Shown: positions 25,860-35,412, counted from the stretch's first letter. The stretch is 55,733 nt of DNA from Candidatus Latescibacterota bacterium (GCA_011772205.1 WVZY01000042.1:1-55733), one strand, 5' to 3'. The notes: a model not told the origin generated them from the sequence alone. A program made the numbers and translations.

Positions 25860-27062
25860 CTACGCCAGCACCTTTTCTATCGCTCCGAGCATCCAGTCCA
25901 GCTCCCTTTCCTCTATCACGAGAGGCGGTGCGAACCGAATCGTTTGCCCGTGTGTGTCTTTCGCCAGAACGCCCAACTCTTTCAATCTCTCCGTGTACTT
26001 CCGTGCGTCACCCGCCGATTTCTTTATCTCGATGGCGTTGAGAAGGCCGACACCGCGAATCTCTTTGACCTTGTTGGTCTTGATCTTATGAAGCCCCTCG
26101 CGAAAACGCCTGCCCAGTTTTTCGGCTCGTTTGTCCAGCTTTTCCTCTATAAGGACGTCGAGGGACGCCATCCCTACGGCACAGGCGAGAGGATTGCCGC
26201 CGAACGTGCTGCCGTGCTCCCCCGGGCCGATAACGGACATGATATCCCTCGATGAAACGGCCGCCGACACCGGTACAACGCCTCCCCCAAGAGCCTTTCC
26301 CACCATGATGACATCCGGCTTTGCGTTTTCATGCATCCAGGCGAACATCTTTCCCGTTCGGCAGCAGCCAGTTTGAATTTCATCGAGCATAAACAGCACG
26401 TTGTGCTGCCGGCACACATCTCCGGCCGCCCTCATATACCCCTCGCTCGGGACTTTGACTCCCGCTTCCGCCTGTATCGGCTCGACGAGGAAGCCCACCG
26501 TGTTGTCCGTAATCGCGTTCTCGAGAGCGTCGATGTCGTTGTAGGGAATCACCTTGAAACCCGGAGTGAAAGGCCCGAAACCCACCCTCGTCACGGGATC
26601 GGTGGCAAAGCTAACGATCGTTGTCGTCCTTCCATGGAAGTTGTCTCTGCATACGATGATCTGTGCTTTGTTCTTGGGGACGCCTTTTTTTTCATATCCC
26701 CATTTCCTCGCGATTTTGACCGCTGTTTCCACCGCCTCTGCACCGGTGTTCATGGGCAGCGCCATCTCCAACTGCGTGACCTTCGTTAGCTTCTTGAGAA
26801 AAGGTCCCAGCATGTCGTTGTGAAACGCCCGGCTGGTGAGGGTCACCTTGTTCGCCTGATCTCTCAGGGCTTTGATGATTTTGGGGTGTCTGTGGCCCTG
26901 GTTGACGGCACTGTAAGAGGCGAGGCAGTCGAGATACTTCCTGCCCTCGGGATCCCACACCCAAACGCCTTTTGCCTTGCTGATCACGACAGGGATGGGG
27001 TGATAATTATGAGCCCCGTATTCGTTCTCGAGCGCTATATAGTACTTGGAGCCGCGGGCCAT
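25860..27062 (-). CDS. rocD: ornithine aminotransferase (class III PLP enzyme)
   Basis: The 400-residue enzyme transfers the delta-amino group of ornithine to 2-oxoglutarate, giving glutamate semialdehyde. RocD hallmarks are 'YGAHNYHPIPVV' near residue 15, 'YSAVNQGHRHPKI' near 50, 'NTGAEAVETAVK' near 103, 'MLDEIQTG' near 225 and the PLP lysine in 'VGKALGGGVVPVSA' near 252. Because it ends an operon for the saccharopine route of lysine breakdown, it may instead act on a related omega-amino substrate. The start at 27062 is preferred over 27068 because AGGAGG is only one base before the latter. The gap to the upstream stop is 2 bases. Confidence 0.92.
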   Translation of the reverse strand: MARGSKYYIALENEYGAHNYHPIPVVISKAKGVWVWDPEGRKYLDCLASYSAVNQGHRHPKIIKALRDQANKVTLTSRAFHNDMLGPFLKKLTKVTQLEMALPMNTGAEAVETAVKIARKWGYEKKGVPKNKAQIIVCRDNFHGRTTTIVSFATDPVTRVGFGPFTPGFKVIPYNDIDALENAITDNTVGFLVEPIQAEAGVKVPSEGYMRAAGDVCRQHNVLFMLDEIQTGCCRTGKMFAWMHENAKPDVIMVGKALGGGVVPVSAAVSSRDIMSVIGPGEHGSTFGGNPLACAVGMASLDVLIEEKLDKRAEKLGRRFREGLHKIKTNKVKEIRGVGLLNAIEIKKSAGDARKYTERLKELGVLAKDTHGQTIRFAPPLVIEERELDWMLGAIEKVLA

Positions 27063-27064
27063 CG

Positions 27065-28390
27065 TCATACCTCCTGGGTCCTCTCCTTGAAGATCACGTT
27101 GTAAGATTCCAATTCATCGAGGATGGGATTGTAGATCCCCGGTGAAATGGGAATATGCACCCCTGTTGCCGTGATCTTGTCGTACAAGATCATCTTAACG
27201 GCTATCGCAGCAGGCAGGCTCACCGTCCTCGCGATGGAGCTGTCCTCGCCGGGGATTCCATAATCCACCAGAGTGGACGTGATATATTCTCTCTTACTAT
27301 TTGCATATTCCGCGACAAACTCATGATGCATCACGATCATGTCCCGCTCGCTCTCTCGCAGCGGCATTTTCTCCAACGTGAGCACGTTCATGTAATCGAG
27401 CGGATTGTCTCTATCCTGGGGTAGCGGCTCGTCCCCGAAAAGACCAAGCCATTCCAACCGTTTGACAATCGCCGCATACACATCTATGCCGAGAAACTTG
27501 GCCGCAGCTTTATGGAGATTTTCTTCAGGAGCAGCGTTGATGAGATGCCTCGTCAGCTCGCCGTAGGTTTTACCCGCGAATCCTTTCGGAGGATTCTCGC
27601 TCAGCCAGCCGATGGCCACGATTTTCCTGAGCGTTTCGCACCAGCCCGTCATTCTGAAAGTGCCCCTGTAGACCGTGTGCGCATCTTTCAACCCGTAGAT
27701 TTCTTTATACGGAATGGAGTCTCTATTTGGATAGTTTTCGAACGCCCCCACTCCCGGGACATCCTGTATATAATAGTTTTCGAAAAGCTGCTCGCCGGGA
27801 ATATTCACCTCTTCCCCATTCTCCAACCACTTCGCCGCGTTCTTCGATGCAAGGAGAACGCCTCGCGGTGACCAGGAGAACTTGTATCCAAAGGGATTGT
27901 TGTTTGTCTCATGGGAAGGCAGGGCACCTGTGGTGGAACGGAAGCTCACTACTTTCCCGTTTTTCCTCTCCACATCATGTATGATCCTCATTGCGGACAT
28001 GTGATCGATTCCCGGATCGAGACCGCATTCGTTCAACAAGAGCACCCCTGCCTTCTTCGATGCGGCATCGAGATCTTGCATTGCTTCGCTGACGTAGGAT
28101 GTGGTAACCAAATGCTTCTTGTGTTTGATGCAGCGATTGGCAACCTTTACATGGTATTCGTACGGAAGCAAGCTCACGACCACATCCGAAGCCTTTATCT
28201 CCTCCTCCACCGCATTCATATCCTGAACGTTGAGGGATTTCGGCTCACCCTTTGGATGGCCGGCAATCATTCTCTCGGCCTTGCTAACGGTTCTCGTGGC
28301 AACCGTTAGATGAATATCGGGCTGATCCAGCAAATACCTAACCAGCGGCCTGGTTACCATCCCTGCTCCAAACACCACAACCTTTGCCAT
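27065..28390 (-). CDS. saccharopine dehydrogenase (glutamate-forming), LYS9-like
   Basis: The 441-residue enzyme oxidises saccharopine to 2-aminoadipate semialdehyde plus glutamate. An N-terminal Rossmann fold begins 'VVVFGAGMVTRPLVRYLL', and the family motif 'NECGLDPGIDHMSAM' follows near residue 122. The C-terminal part holds 'YRGTFRMTGWCETLRKI' and 'SSIARTVSLPAAIAVKM', both typical of this dehydrogenase. ATG start follows AGGAGG. It lies between the ketoglutarate reductase gene (35-base gap) and the aminotransferase gene, so lysine catabolism is carried by two separate proteins rather than the fused animal/plant form. Confidence 0.92.
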   Translation of the reverse strand: MAKVVVFGAGMVTRPLVRYLLDQPDIHLTVATRTVSKAERMIAGHPKGEPKSLNVQDMNAVEEEIKASDVVVSLLPYEYHVKVANRCIKHKKHLVTTSYVSEAMQDLDAASKKAGVLLLNECGLDPGIDHMSAMRIIHDVERKNGKVVSFRSTTGALPSHETNNNPFGYKFSWSPRGVLLASKNAAKWLENGEEVNIPGEQLFENYYIQDVPGVGAFENYPNRDSIPYKEIYGLKDAHTVYRGTFRMTGWCETLRKIVAIGWLSENPPKGFAGKTYGELTRHLINAAPEENLHKAAAKFLGIDVYAAIVKRLEWLGLFGDEPLPQDRDNPLDYMNVLTLEKMPLRESERDMIVMHHEFVAEYANSKREYITSTLVDYGIPGEDSSIARTVSLPAAIAVKMILYDKITATGVHIPISPGIYNPILDELESYNVIFKERTQEV

Positions 28391-28425
28391 GATGCAATAC
28401 CTCCTAGCTTCATTTGGACCGAGTG

Positions 28426-29727
28426 TCAGTCGAGGAAATCCGAAATGTATTCGTAATCGGGTGTCAATTTGCCCCGATGCAGAATGACGGCCCTTTTGAT
28501 TGCCTCCGGGAGATCCAATTTGCTGAACTCCACATTTTGATCAATTTTTGCGATGGCCGGGATGAACTCCTTCAAGACATTGCTGAAATAAATCGACGCG
28601 TCCTTCGGAAGTTCGGAAGGGAGAATATCGACTGCCATGATCACGGGTCCGTTTCCTTCCCAACCATCTATGATGGAATCGGTATCCGGATCGTAGACGT
28701 AAGTTGGACTGCCCGGATCGGTCGCTTTGACCGTGACCTCTATCGAGCCATCGATATCGCAGGTGATATCTCCAATCAGCTGCAGTTTGGTACCTTTCCA
28801 CCTGTTCTTGAGATAGTCTTTGGTTACCAGTCTTGGATATCTCTCATCCCAGTATATGCAATTCACCAGTACCGTGAGATAAGGCAGGTAGTTCTCGAAT
28901 ATGCCCGCATATTTCTCTGGATGGTCATAATAATCTTGGAGCGCAAAGACGCCATCAGACGCTTTCGGAACCACCATATCTTCTTCTTTGAATACTGTCT
29001 TGAAGATTGTGTTCTTCGCGCCATTCATGTCGGCAGATACAGCGTTGAGCTTGCTTGGATGGACCTCTTTTGTCGGGAGAATATCGAACATCTCCTGCGC
29101 CCCTTGGGAAACATGGCCATATCCGGCGAATCCAACAGTCAACGGGATGATCTCCTCGGGCAGTCCCTCCACCCGAATCCAGTGACCGATCACTTCGAGA
29201 ACCGATTTGATTTCGTCTATCGAACCATACTCATGAGGCGCTTTTAAAGCCAAGAAGGGGCTTTCGATGCCATTGCTCTCAAGTCGCCGACCGAATGCGA
29301 CGAGTGTTTCTATCATCCCGGCCACTCCCGCGTGCCAGCCGAAAAAGACCAGCCTTCTTCCCTTGTCGTCCACTACTTTCTCGTAGTCGATGAGCTGGCA
29401 TTCGAGTTCCATCATCTTTTTTAGCATGGGCATGTTGTGTTTTTGGCCTTTTATGGTGTGGGAGAAGAACACATAAGTTCCGCCCCTCCAAAAGAAAGTG
29501 GCTGGGATCTCTTTGACGGCGAATACAACAGGACACGAGGAAAGGTCTTCTTCGACGGCGGCTCCTGCCGCCACGTAATCCGCATCACCAAAGATCCGAA
29601 TCTCGGACGGTTGAATCAGGACCTCCACGCCCTCGTTTTTGAGCTCCCGCACATGGTCGGGAATTATCGGAACTCTCCGTTCCCAGATGCTCTTGTCCTC
29701 GCGTCTGATTCCAATACGAACCGCCAT
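28426..29727 (-). CDS. lysine-ketoglutarate reductase (saccharopine-forming), AlaDH/PNT-N type
   Basis: The 433-residue product matches the reductase half of animal and plant LKR/SDH. The N-terminal AlaDH/PNT-like domain starts 'VRIGIRREDKSIWERRVPII', and 'YVFFSHTIKGQKHNMPML' follows near residue 80. The Rossmann part contains 'VGFAGYGHVSQGAQEMFD'. It should condense lysine with 2-oxoglutarate and reduce the adduct to saccharopine. The ATG at 29727 is chosen over a frame extension to 29757 because GGAGG lies 9 bases upstream and homology begins there. It is the first gene of the lysine operon. Confidence 0.9.
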   Translation of the reverse strand: MAVRIGIRREDKSIWERRVPIIPDHVRELKNEGVEVLIQPSEIRIFGDADYVAAGAAVEEDLSSCPVVFAVKEIPATFFWRGGTYVFFSHTIKGQKHNMPMLKKMMELECQLIDYEKVVDDKGRRLVFFGWHAGVAGMIETLVAFGRRLESNGIESPFLALKAPHEYGSIDEIKSVLEVIGHWIRVEGLPEEIIPLTVGFAGYGHVSQGAQEMFDILPTKEVHPSKLNAVSADMNGAKNTIFKTVFKEEDMVVPKASDGVFALQDYYDHPEKYAGIFENYLPYLTVLVNCIYWDERYPRLVTKDYLKNRWKGTKLQLIGDITCDIDGSIEVTVKATDPGSPTYVYDPDTDSIIDGWEGNGPVIMAVDILPSELPKDASIYFSNVLKEFIPAIAKIDQNVEFSKLDLPEAIKRAVILHRGKLTPDYEYISDFLD

Positions 29728-29973
29728 GAAATCAGTCCTCCAAGCAGCTGAATTCAATCCCTCTATTATATGCGCGGATGCGGGGCTTTCGTTCGCTTAT
29801 TACAAGCGGACATCTTGTTCGCCGCGACCGGAGCCGGGATCCTTAGAAAAATATCGCCTGCCAGCCGCGGGTGATGATACCGGTGGGCTCGAGGCGAAGG
29901 CCATAACGTTAGCCGACATCACAGTGAGGTGTCAAGCGTGATCGGAGAGCTGAAACGACCACAGCGGCCGCAT

Positions 29974-32331
29974 CTATTGCTCTTTCACGTACCGAACAAT
30001 CGCCTTGAGGAGCCCTTCCCCGTTGAGCCCCCCTTCCTCCAATACCTTATGGGCCTTCCCGCTCCCCAAGTAGTGACCCTTCTGGAACGCGTGGACGGTC
30101 ATCAAACGGCCGCGTTTCGAAGGAATCCAGCGATACATCGTTGGCAGAGTAAAACCAGTGATTCCCATGGCCTCCTCTGCATGGGCCCTCGGGAAAATCC
30201 GATCCTGCTCTTCCTGCGGGAGCAAATCGAACAGTTCTGCGCTCGATACGTAATAGACGTTGAGTTCGATTCCCTCCTTTTTGAGCAACGGCAGCGTCTC
30301 TTCCACAAACGCGTAGCCAACTTCGCTGCCCTGAATAACGACCGTCCCGTCGCTTTTTCCCTCCGCTTTCTTGAGGAGGTAGACACCCGCTTTTGCATCT
30401 GTTGGTGGGGCAAGACCCAGTGCCTTGCGATCGATGATCGTTTCGTTCGGCCGCGTGACGAAGGGCGCGATAATCGCTGGTCGTTTGGCAAGAGCAGCAG
30501 ACATCAGCGTCCAGATTTCCTGGGGATCCCATGGGGTGAGTGTGATCATGGTGCTCCGTGGAAAATTCTCCTGAAGAAGCTGCAAAGCCTGTGGATCGGC
30601 ATGCGTTGGTCCGTCCTCACCCGTCTTGATACCGGCGTGCGCGCAAATGAGAACAAACGGCCGGTACGGGCCCTCGGCAATGGCCTGCCGGGCCTGGTTG
30701 CCGATCGCATGGAGGCGGGCTGCGATATGGCCCAGTGCCGCAATGAAGGCACCGTACGATGAACCGGCACCGATGTGATGCCCATAACTGGCGAGTCCTG
30801 AGAAAATCCCGGACATGGCGTCCTCACAGATTCCACCAGTCGCCAGAATCCTCGATCCCGGGTTACTGCCCGCGTTATAGTACCCTTCCGAGAAACCGTC
30901 GCCGGTCATGATGACGCTCGTCGAAGAGAGTAGATCCGCCGCGGCGGCTAATATGGCACCATCGCTGGCCTTGTTATAGTAATTGAGCACACGACCCAAT
31001 TCCGCTCTCAGCGTAGTAACATCCCCCGGGGCAAGTGTCAGCTCCTTCGGGATGGATTTCCCGTTCTTGGCGGCCAATTCGAACACGGCTTCCACCCGCG
31101 GAGCTTTTTCGCGAGGTTTGCGGTTTTGCTCGTTCAAACGATCACGCGCACTGACGAGTCTGCCGGCCAAATTGCCCACTGCCTCCCGACTCTCTTCCAA
31201 TGCTGCGCGCACAACCATCAGGCCGTCCCAGAAACACGCTTCCATCACATCTTCCTGTTTACCACCTTCGCAGCGCTGGCAGTCTGGCTCGCAGGTGGGA
31301 AGCATCCGTCCCGTCTTCTCCAATAGCGGCTGGACCGCTTCATAGAAGCCATCGGAACATAGTTTGTGTCCCGCGCCGTGAGACAATCTTCCCTCTATGC
31401 CGTACTGCCACCCTTTCGTGGTACGATAGACGATCGCCGTGGGCTGGCCGTTATCGATCGAGGCGGCCTTGCGCTGCGCGGCGACAATCTGCTGGAAGTC
31501 TCTGCCTTCGGGAACCAGAATGACGTTCCAATCGTGCAGATACGCGAACTCCATTGGACTCCATTGAACGTAATCGCCAGGTTGGTCGCCATCGCGGCAG
31601 ACCCGATTGGTATCGATCGACGCCTGGTTCCAGTCGATGTGCATGACGGCGTTTCCCAAAGACGCCGTGCCTGCGGCGGCCATCGCCTCGCTCACGCGTC
31701 CCGGCGTCATACCCCCTTCGCCTTCCACGATGTGGACGCGCGGCGCCCTATTTCCGTAGTAATCCATTGCACCAAACGCAAGCCCGAGTGAGCTGGCCAC
31801 ACCGACACCCGAAGCGCCCGTCGACAAGCGAAGGAAAGGCGTTGCCGGAGTCGGATGGCCGTCCAATGGCTTGGCTTTGTATTTATTGAAGAGGGGCGTC
31901 TTCGCCGTAGGATTTCGACGAAATCCCAGAAGATCTTCGAGACGGAGCTGATATCTATCTTCCCGGGCGAGAAGTTCTGGCGCGCCAATGCGCGCCACTT
32001 CGTTTCGTAGCGCCCACAGAGCGTAGAGGCCCAAAGCTTTGTGGCCTGCCGCATAGGAGATGAGATCCGCTTCGTCGCGATCGGGATTTGACAGGTCATA
32101 GTCCATTGCATCGAAGAGAATGCATGCGACAAATCGACCGGATGATATGGATCCCCCTGGATGACCGGACATGGGCACGTAGTTGTACATCAGCGCACAC
32201 AATGACCGGTAGATCGAGTCGAACTCTTCGAAATGCTGAACCTCTTCGTTAGTGAGCGGCGCACCTGCCGTCTTCATCTCCTCGCTAATGTCAATATAGA
32301 TTCCCCGCCTCGGTTGGAACGTGAATGCCAT
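29974..32331 (-). CDS. transketolase-like thiamine diphosphate enzyme, atypical
   Basis: A 785-residue protein with the transketolase plan: N-terminal ThDP-binding domain ('MSGHPGGSISSG' near residue 54), middle pyrimidine-binding domain and a C-terminal transketolase domain. It is longer than ordinary transketolase (about 660) and has a four-cysteine insert ('CEPDCQRC') near residue 345. The ThDP motif that is normally GDG followed by NN reads 'VEGEGG' near 202 and 'WNQAS' near 234, so the Mg-binding Asp is Glu. 'TGEDGPTHADPQAL' fits the second domain. The substrate is probably a sugar phosphate or 2-oxo acid, but the changed cofactor site leaves this open. ATG at 32331 has AAGGAG 6 bases upstream; TTG at 32349 is a weaker alternative. 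Confidence 0.82.
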   Translation of the reverse strand: MAFTFQPRRGIYIDISEEMKTAGAPLTNEEVQHFEEFDSIYRSLCALMYNYVPMSGHPGGSISSGRFVACILFDAMDYDLSNPDRDEADLISYAAGHKALGLYALWALRNEVARIGAPELLAREDRYQLRLEDLLGFRRNPTAKTPLFNKYKAKPLDGHPTPATPFLRLSTGASGVGVASSLGLAFGAMDYYGNRAPRVHIVEGEGGMTPGRVSEAMAAAGTASLGNAVMHIDWNQASIDTNRVCRDGDQPGDYVQWSPMEFAYLHDWNVILVPEGRDFQQIVAAQRKAASIDNGQPTAIVYRTTKGWQYGIEGRLSHGAGHKLCSDGFYEAVQPLLEKTGRMLPTCEPDCQRCEGGKQEDVMEACFWDGLMVVRAALEESREAVGNLAGRLVSARDRLNEQNRKPREKAPRVEAVFELAAKNGKSIPKELTLAPGDVTTLRAELGRVLNYYNKASDGAILAAAADLLSSTSVIMTGDGFSEGYYNAGSNPGSRILATGGICEDAMSGIFSGLASYGHHIGAGSSYGAFIAALGHIAARLHAIGNQARQAIAEGPYRPFVLICAHAGIKTGEDGPTHADPQALQLLQENFPRSTMITLTPWDPQEIWTLMSAALAKRPAIIAPFVTRPNETIIDRKALGLAPPTDAKAGVYLLKKAEGKSDGTVVIQGSEVGYAFVEETLPLLKKEGIELNVYYVSSAELFDLLPQEEQDRIFPRAHAEEAMGITGFTLPTMYRWIPSKRGRLMTVHAFQKGHYLGSGKAHKVLEEGGLNGEGLLKAIVRYVKEQ

Positions 32332-32391
32332 AGTGTGCTCCTTTTCCAATCGGTATGTCGTCCTTCACGTAAGTAAAAAACGCTCAAATCG

Positions 32392-32731
32392 CTACTTGCC
32401 CAGGAATGCCACCTCGATTCTTCGAGCCCCTTCCTGCGACCACACCACTTCGGTGGCCGTTGATTCAGTAGGTTTCTGTTTACCAAATAATTGGCGTTCA
32501 TTGACCTGTATCTGATGGGTGGGATGCAATATTATCCAATGAATCTCGTTGGAATGCAACAGTAACCCGATAATCTGCAGGCAGATTCTGCCGCACCGCA
32601 CGAATAGCAAGATGCTTTTGTTCTGCCCAGAGGTCAAGCTGAGACGTTCTTCGTGGATCACAAATAAAACGTTGGGACATGAGCCCGCTCAGTAGCGCCA
32701 CCCATATGCAAAATGCATAGAGTTGAATCAA
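32392..32731 (-). pseudogene. possible frameshifted small exported protein
   Basis: In the 531-base gap between the STAS and transketolase-like genes, a minus-strand frame from TTG 32731 reads as a signal or anchor segment ('LYAFCIWVALLSGLMS') then 'LPADYRVTVAFQRDSLDNIA'. It stops at 32498. One base out of phase the sequence continues 'VNERQLFGKQKPTESTATEV' to 'GARRIEVAFLGK' and a TAG at 32392-32394. The last stretch recalls the end of OmpA-like domains. No ribosome binding site is visible. It could be a decayed gene, an assembly error or chance. I see nothing else in 32332-32862. Confidence 0.25.
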
Positions 32732-32862
32732 AGGCGGGGATAGAACAGAAAAAGATGGGAGATTGTAGCTTAAATGATTATAATAGCTTATGAATTTTTT
32801 TCGTCGGTGTCGTTGGGCCCAAAATCGTGGTACAGATTCATAGATAGACGCTGCCCGCCCGA

Positions 32863-33222
32863 TTATTTAGTGACTTTAACGCTCTCCAGAGCCTCCTTTT
32901 CGCTTGATTTTATCATTAAAAAGCGATCCAGATTGAGGAGATTCACCACTCGCAACACGGGCTCAGATAGATTCACGAGTTGCAATGTTCCGTTAATTCG
33001 CGTGAACACCTGTGTCATAATCATGAGCGTTCCTGCGCCGATTGAGGCAATGAACGCCACATCCGTCATATCCACCACCAAGTGCTGGTAGTTTTCGATG
33101 CGTAAATTGACGCAAAAGTCTCGAAACTTCTGCGCGCCTTCCGACCCGAATCTTCCGCCAATACGGATCACGGCGATGGGGTGCTCTAATTTCGTTTCTT
33201 CCAGCCAGAATTGGTCGGTCAT
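32863..33222 (-). CDS. STAS-domain anti-sigma factor antagonist
   Basis: The 119-residue single-domain protein has the STAS fold: 'AVIRIGGRFGSEGAQKF', 'HLVVDMTDVAFIASIGAG' and 'LQLVNLSEPVLRVVNLLNLD'. The phosphorylatable Ser is kept (S60 in 'FIASIGAG'), although the preceding residue, usually Asp, is Ala. It should switch between phosphorylated and free forms in partner switching. It overlaps the end of the PP2C/ATPase gene by four bases (ATGA), so the phosphatase, the kinase-like ATPase domain and their likely target are made from one mRNA. Confidence 0.93.
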   Translation of the reverse strand: MTDQFWLEETKLEHPIAVIRIGGRFGSEGAQKFRDFCVNLRIENYQHLVVDMTDVAFIASIGAGTLMIMTQVFTRINGTLQLVNLSEPVLRVVNLLNLDRFLMIKSSEKEALESVKVTK

Positions 33223-35366
33223 TTTGGCTCCTCCCAGGCTTTCTCGCTCGCATTTGCCGAAAATTTGGCAATTGTCAAGTTGCCAACTTTCGTATTCGGA
33301 TAGAATTGGACATCATCCATCGTCTTGTATATCAAGCTCATTCCCAGCCCCCTGCCCATGAGGCGGGCTTGGAAGTAATCGGTATCGTCCTTGCGCCTAT
33401 CGGTCAGCCGAGGAGGCATTCCACGGTCACGAATCAAAAAATAACCTTGTTGCAATTGTTGTACCGATTCACCTGCCGGTCCCTTGGGTACCTGTGTCCC
33501 GGCAGGCGCTTCAGCTCCCTCGGCACGCGGTGGAACCCACCAAATATCAATTAGTTTCGTTGCATCGAACCGGTACCCATGCTCGGCGATGTTGGCGCAG
33601 ATTTCATAGAGACCGAGCTCCAGCACGCCCAAGTCACGATCGTCCAAGCGCTTAAGATCTTCGCAATTTCTTAGCCAAGTTTTGATGCCGTCCAGGGCCT
33701 CGAGGCGCGCAGGTACCGAAAGATGCTGGCTCCCAACCTCGCGATTTTCCCACAGATATGTGAGTAGATCGTTCTCTTTTGAAGAAGGAGCCAAACCTGA
33801 ATCCGATGGATACGTCACGGCATCAGGGGTACCTGTCCGGCAGATAACGAGAAGCGTCTTATCATCAGCGCTGGCCAGCGTCCCCTCCCAATTGCTCACG
33901 GATTCCAGTATACCATCGACAACGGTTTGGCAGCCCTGAAGCGCTAACTTCTCAACGGCTCTCCCCAATCGTTTGAAACCGTACTCCTCACCGGAAGCGC
34001 TCACTGCCTCGTTCAAACCGTCCGTAGTCAGCACAAGAACATCACCAGGACCAAAAGCCACAGAGTAGTCTTTGAGCGTGGTCTCGAGAACGTTATCGCG
34101 CATCAATCCCAGCGGGATCCCTTCGGTTCGTTGCGAATCAATCCGTTTAGAGGCCGCGCTGTAATGAATGATGGGGTTGTGCGCCGCGGAGGCGTACATG
34201 ATTTCTGATGTTCTTGGATCGAGGATGCCGTAAAAAATCGTTACGAACGTCCCGGGTTGCAGCGAATCAATGAGACCGTCTTCCAGCGCGACGAGGAGTG
34301 CGGACGGCAGCGCATAAGCATTGCGGAGCGTTCTTATCAAAACGGCCAGCATCGAAGCAACCAGGCAACCCGCCAAACCCTTGCCGGCGACATCGGCAAT
34401 AACCAAACCCGTACGGCCGTCCCTCAACGGAAAGATATCGAAATAGTCGCCGCCGACTTCGGCTGCAGCCCTTTGAGCACCGGCTACAACGAAACCACCC
34501 GTTTTGGCCGTCGCTTTCGGGAGAAGGGACTGCTGAATCTGGCGAGCCAGATCCATCTCATGATCGAGCCGCTCCTTCTCTACCAGTTCCACTTGAGCGG
34601 CTTTGAGTCTATCCGCCATATCATTGATGGACTGCGCCAGGACGCTCAATTCTGTCCTCGAAGACAGCTTCAACCGGCTATTGAGATCTCCCTTACCGAT
34701 CCGCTCGAGCCCTTCCCGGATCTTGGCAATCGGGCGCAACATTCCCGACATCAGTAGAGAGGTCAGTAGAATTGCCAACCCCAAAACGGGTAACAAAAAG
34801 ATCAGGAGCTTTCTTCTGGCCTCGATGATCGTCGCATCCACATAGCTTCTTTCCAATCCGACAATCGCTTTGCCAATCGTCTTCCCGTTTGGATGCAGGA
34901 TCGGGGCGTTGACGGCAAGGAGCTCGGTGTCTCCCATAAACGACTCGCCTTCGCGAAGTCCGATGTGAGGCTCGACTGATTGAAGCTCCATTCTTTCCGA
35001 GAAAGGCGTCCCCAGTTTGGCAGCGTCTGAGTGGCCTTGGATAATTCCTTCATGGTCCAACACATAAACCATGGCGAGGTCCGGACGCTCCGTTTTCATC
35101 TCCTTGACGATGGGATGCAGAGTGAGTTCCGGATAATCGCTCAAGAGGGCGCTCGAGCTGAGAAGTGCAAGATTTCTCGCCTCGAGCACCAAGCGTTGTT
35201 CGAGCTCGCGCATGAGTGCTCGTCTTGCATGCCGTTCGGCAACGCTCCCCGCCCCGATGATCGCGAACGTCACCATCGTCACCGCCACAGCTGTAACAAC
35301 GAAGCGCATGCCAATGACGCGATGCCGAGGCACCGAGGCGGACGTATTCTTCTTTCTTGCGTTCAT
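33219..35366 (-). CDS. membrane sensor with HAMP, SpoIIE phosphatase and RsbW-like ATPase domains
   Basis: The 715-residue product has a membrane span at about residues 20-40, a periplasmic sensor, a second span (about 185-205), a HAMP domain and a coiled coil. A PP2C/SpoIIE phosphatase follows ('EVGGDYFDIFPLRDGRTG' near 305, 'IADVAGKGLAGCLVA', 'TTDGLNEAVSASGEEYG', 'ASADDKTLLVI'). The C-terminus carries an anti-sigma-type HATPase: N box 'LELGLYEICANIAEHGY' near 582, 'IRDRG' and 'GRGLGMSLIY'. One protein therefore holds both opposing activities of a partner-switching module. ATG at 35366 follows AAGGA; a TTG at 35393 is a weaker alternative. It overlaps the STAS gene. Confidence 0.93.
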   Translation of the reverse strand: MNARKKNTSASVPRHRVIGMRFVVTAVAVTMVTFAIIGAGSVAERHARRALMRELEQRLVLEARNLALLSSSALLSDYPELTLHPIVKEMKTERPDLAMVYVLDHEGIIQGHSDAAKLGTPFSERMELQSVEPHIGLREGESFMGDTELLAVNAPILHPNGKTIGKAIVGLERSYVDATIIEARRKLLIFLLPVLGLAILLTSLLMSGMLRPIAKIREGLERIGKGDLNSRLKLSSRTELSVLAQSINDMADRLKAAQVELVEKERLDHEMDLARQIQQSLLPKATAKTGGFVVAGAQRAAAEVGGDYFDIFPLRDGRTGLVIADVAGKGLAGCLVASMLAVLIRTLRNAYALPSALLVALEDGLIDSLQPGTFVTIFYGILDPRTSEIMYASAAHNPIIHYSAASKRIDSQRTEGIPLGLMRDNVLETTLKDYSVAFGPGDVLVLTTDGLNEAVSASGEEYGFKRLGRAVEKLALQGCQTVVDGILESVSNWEGTLASADDKTLLVICRTGTPDAVTYPSDSGLAPSSKENDLLTYLWENREVGSQHLSVPARLEALDGIKTWLRNCEDLKRLDDRDLGVLELGLYEICANIAEHGYRFDATKLIDIWWVPPRAEGAEAPAGTQVPKGPAGESVQQLQQGYFLIRDRGMPPRLTDRRKDDTDYFQARLMGRGLGMSLIYKTMDDVQFYPNTKVGNLTIAKFSANASEKAWEEPK

Positions 35367-35412
35367 ACGATCCTTTTTATAATTCAGCCGCAATAGCGCT
35401 TATACGTCTACC

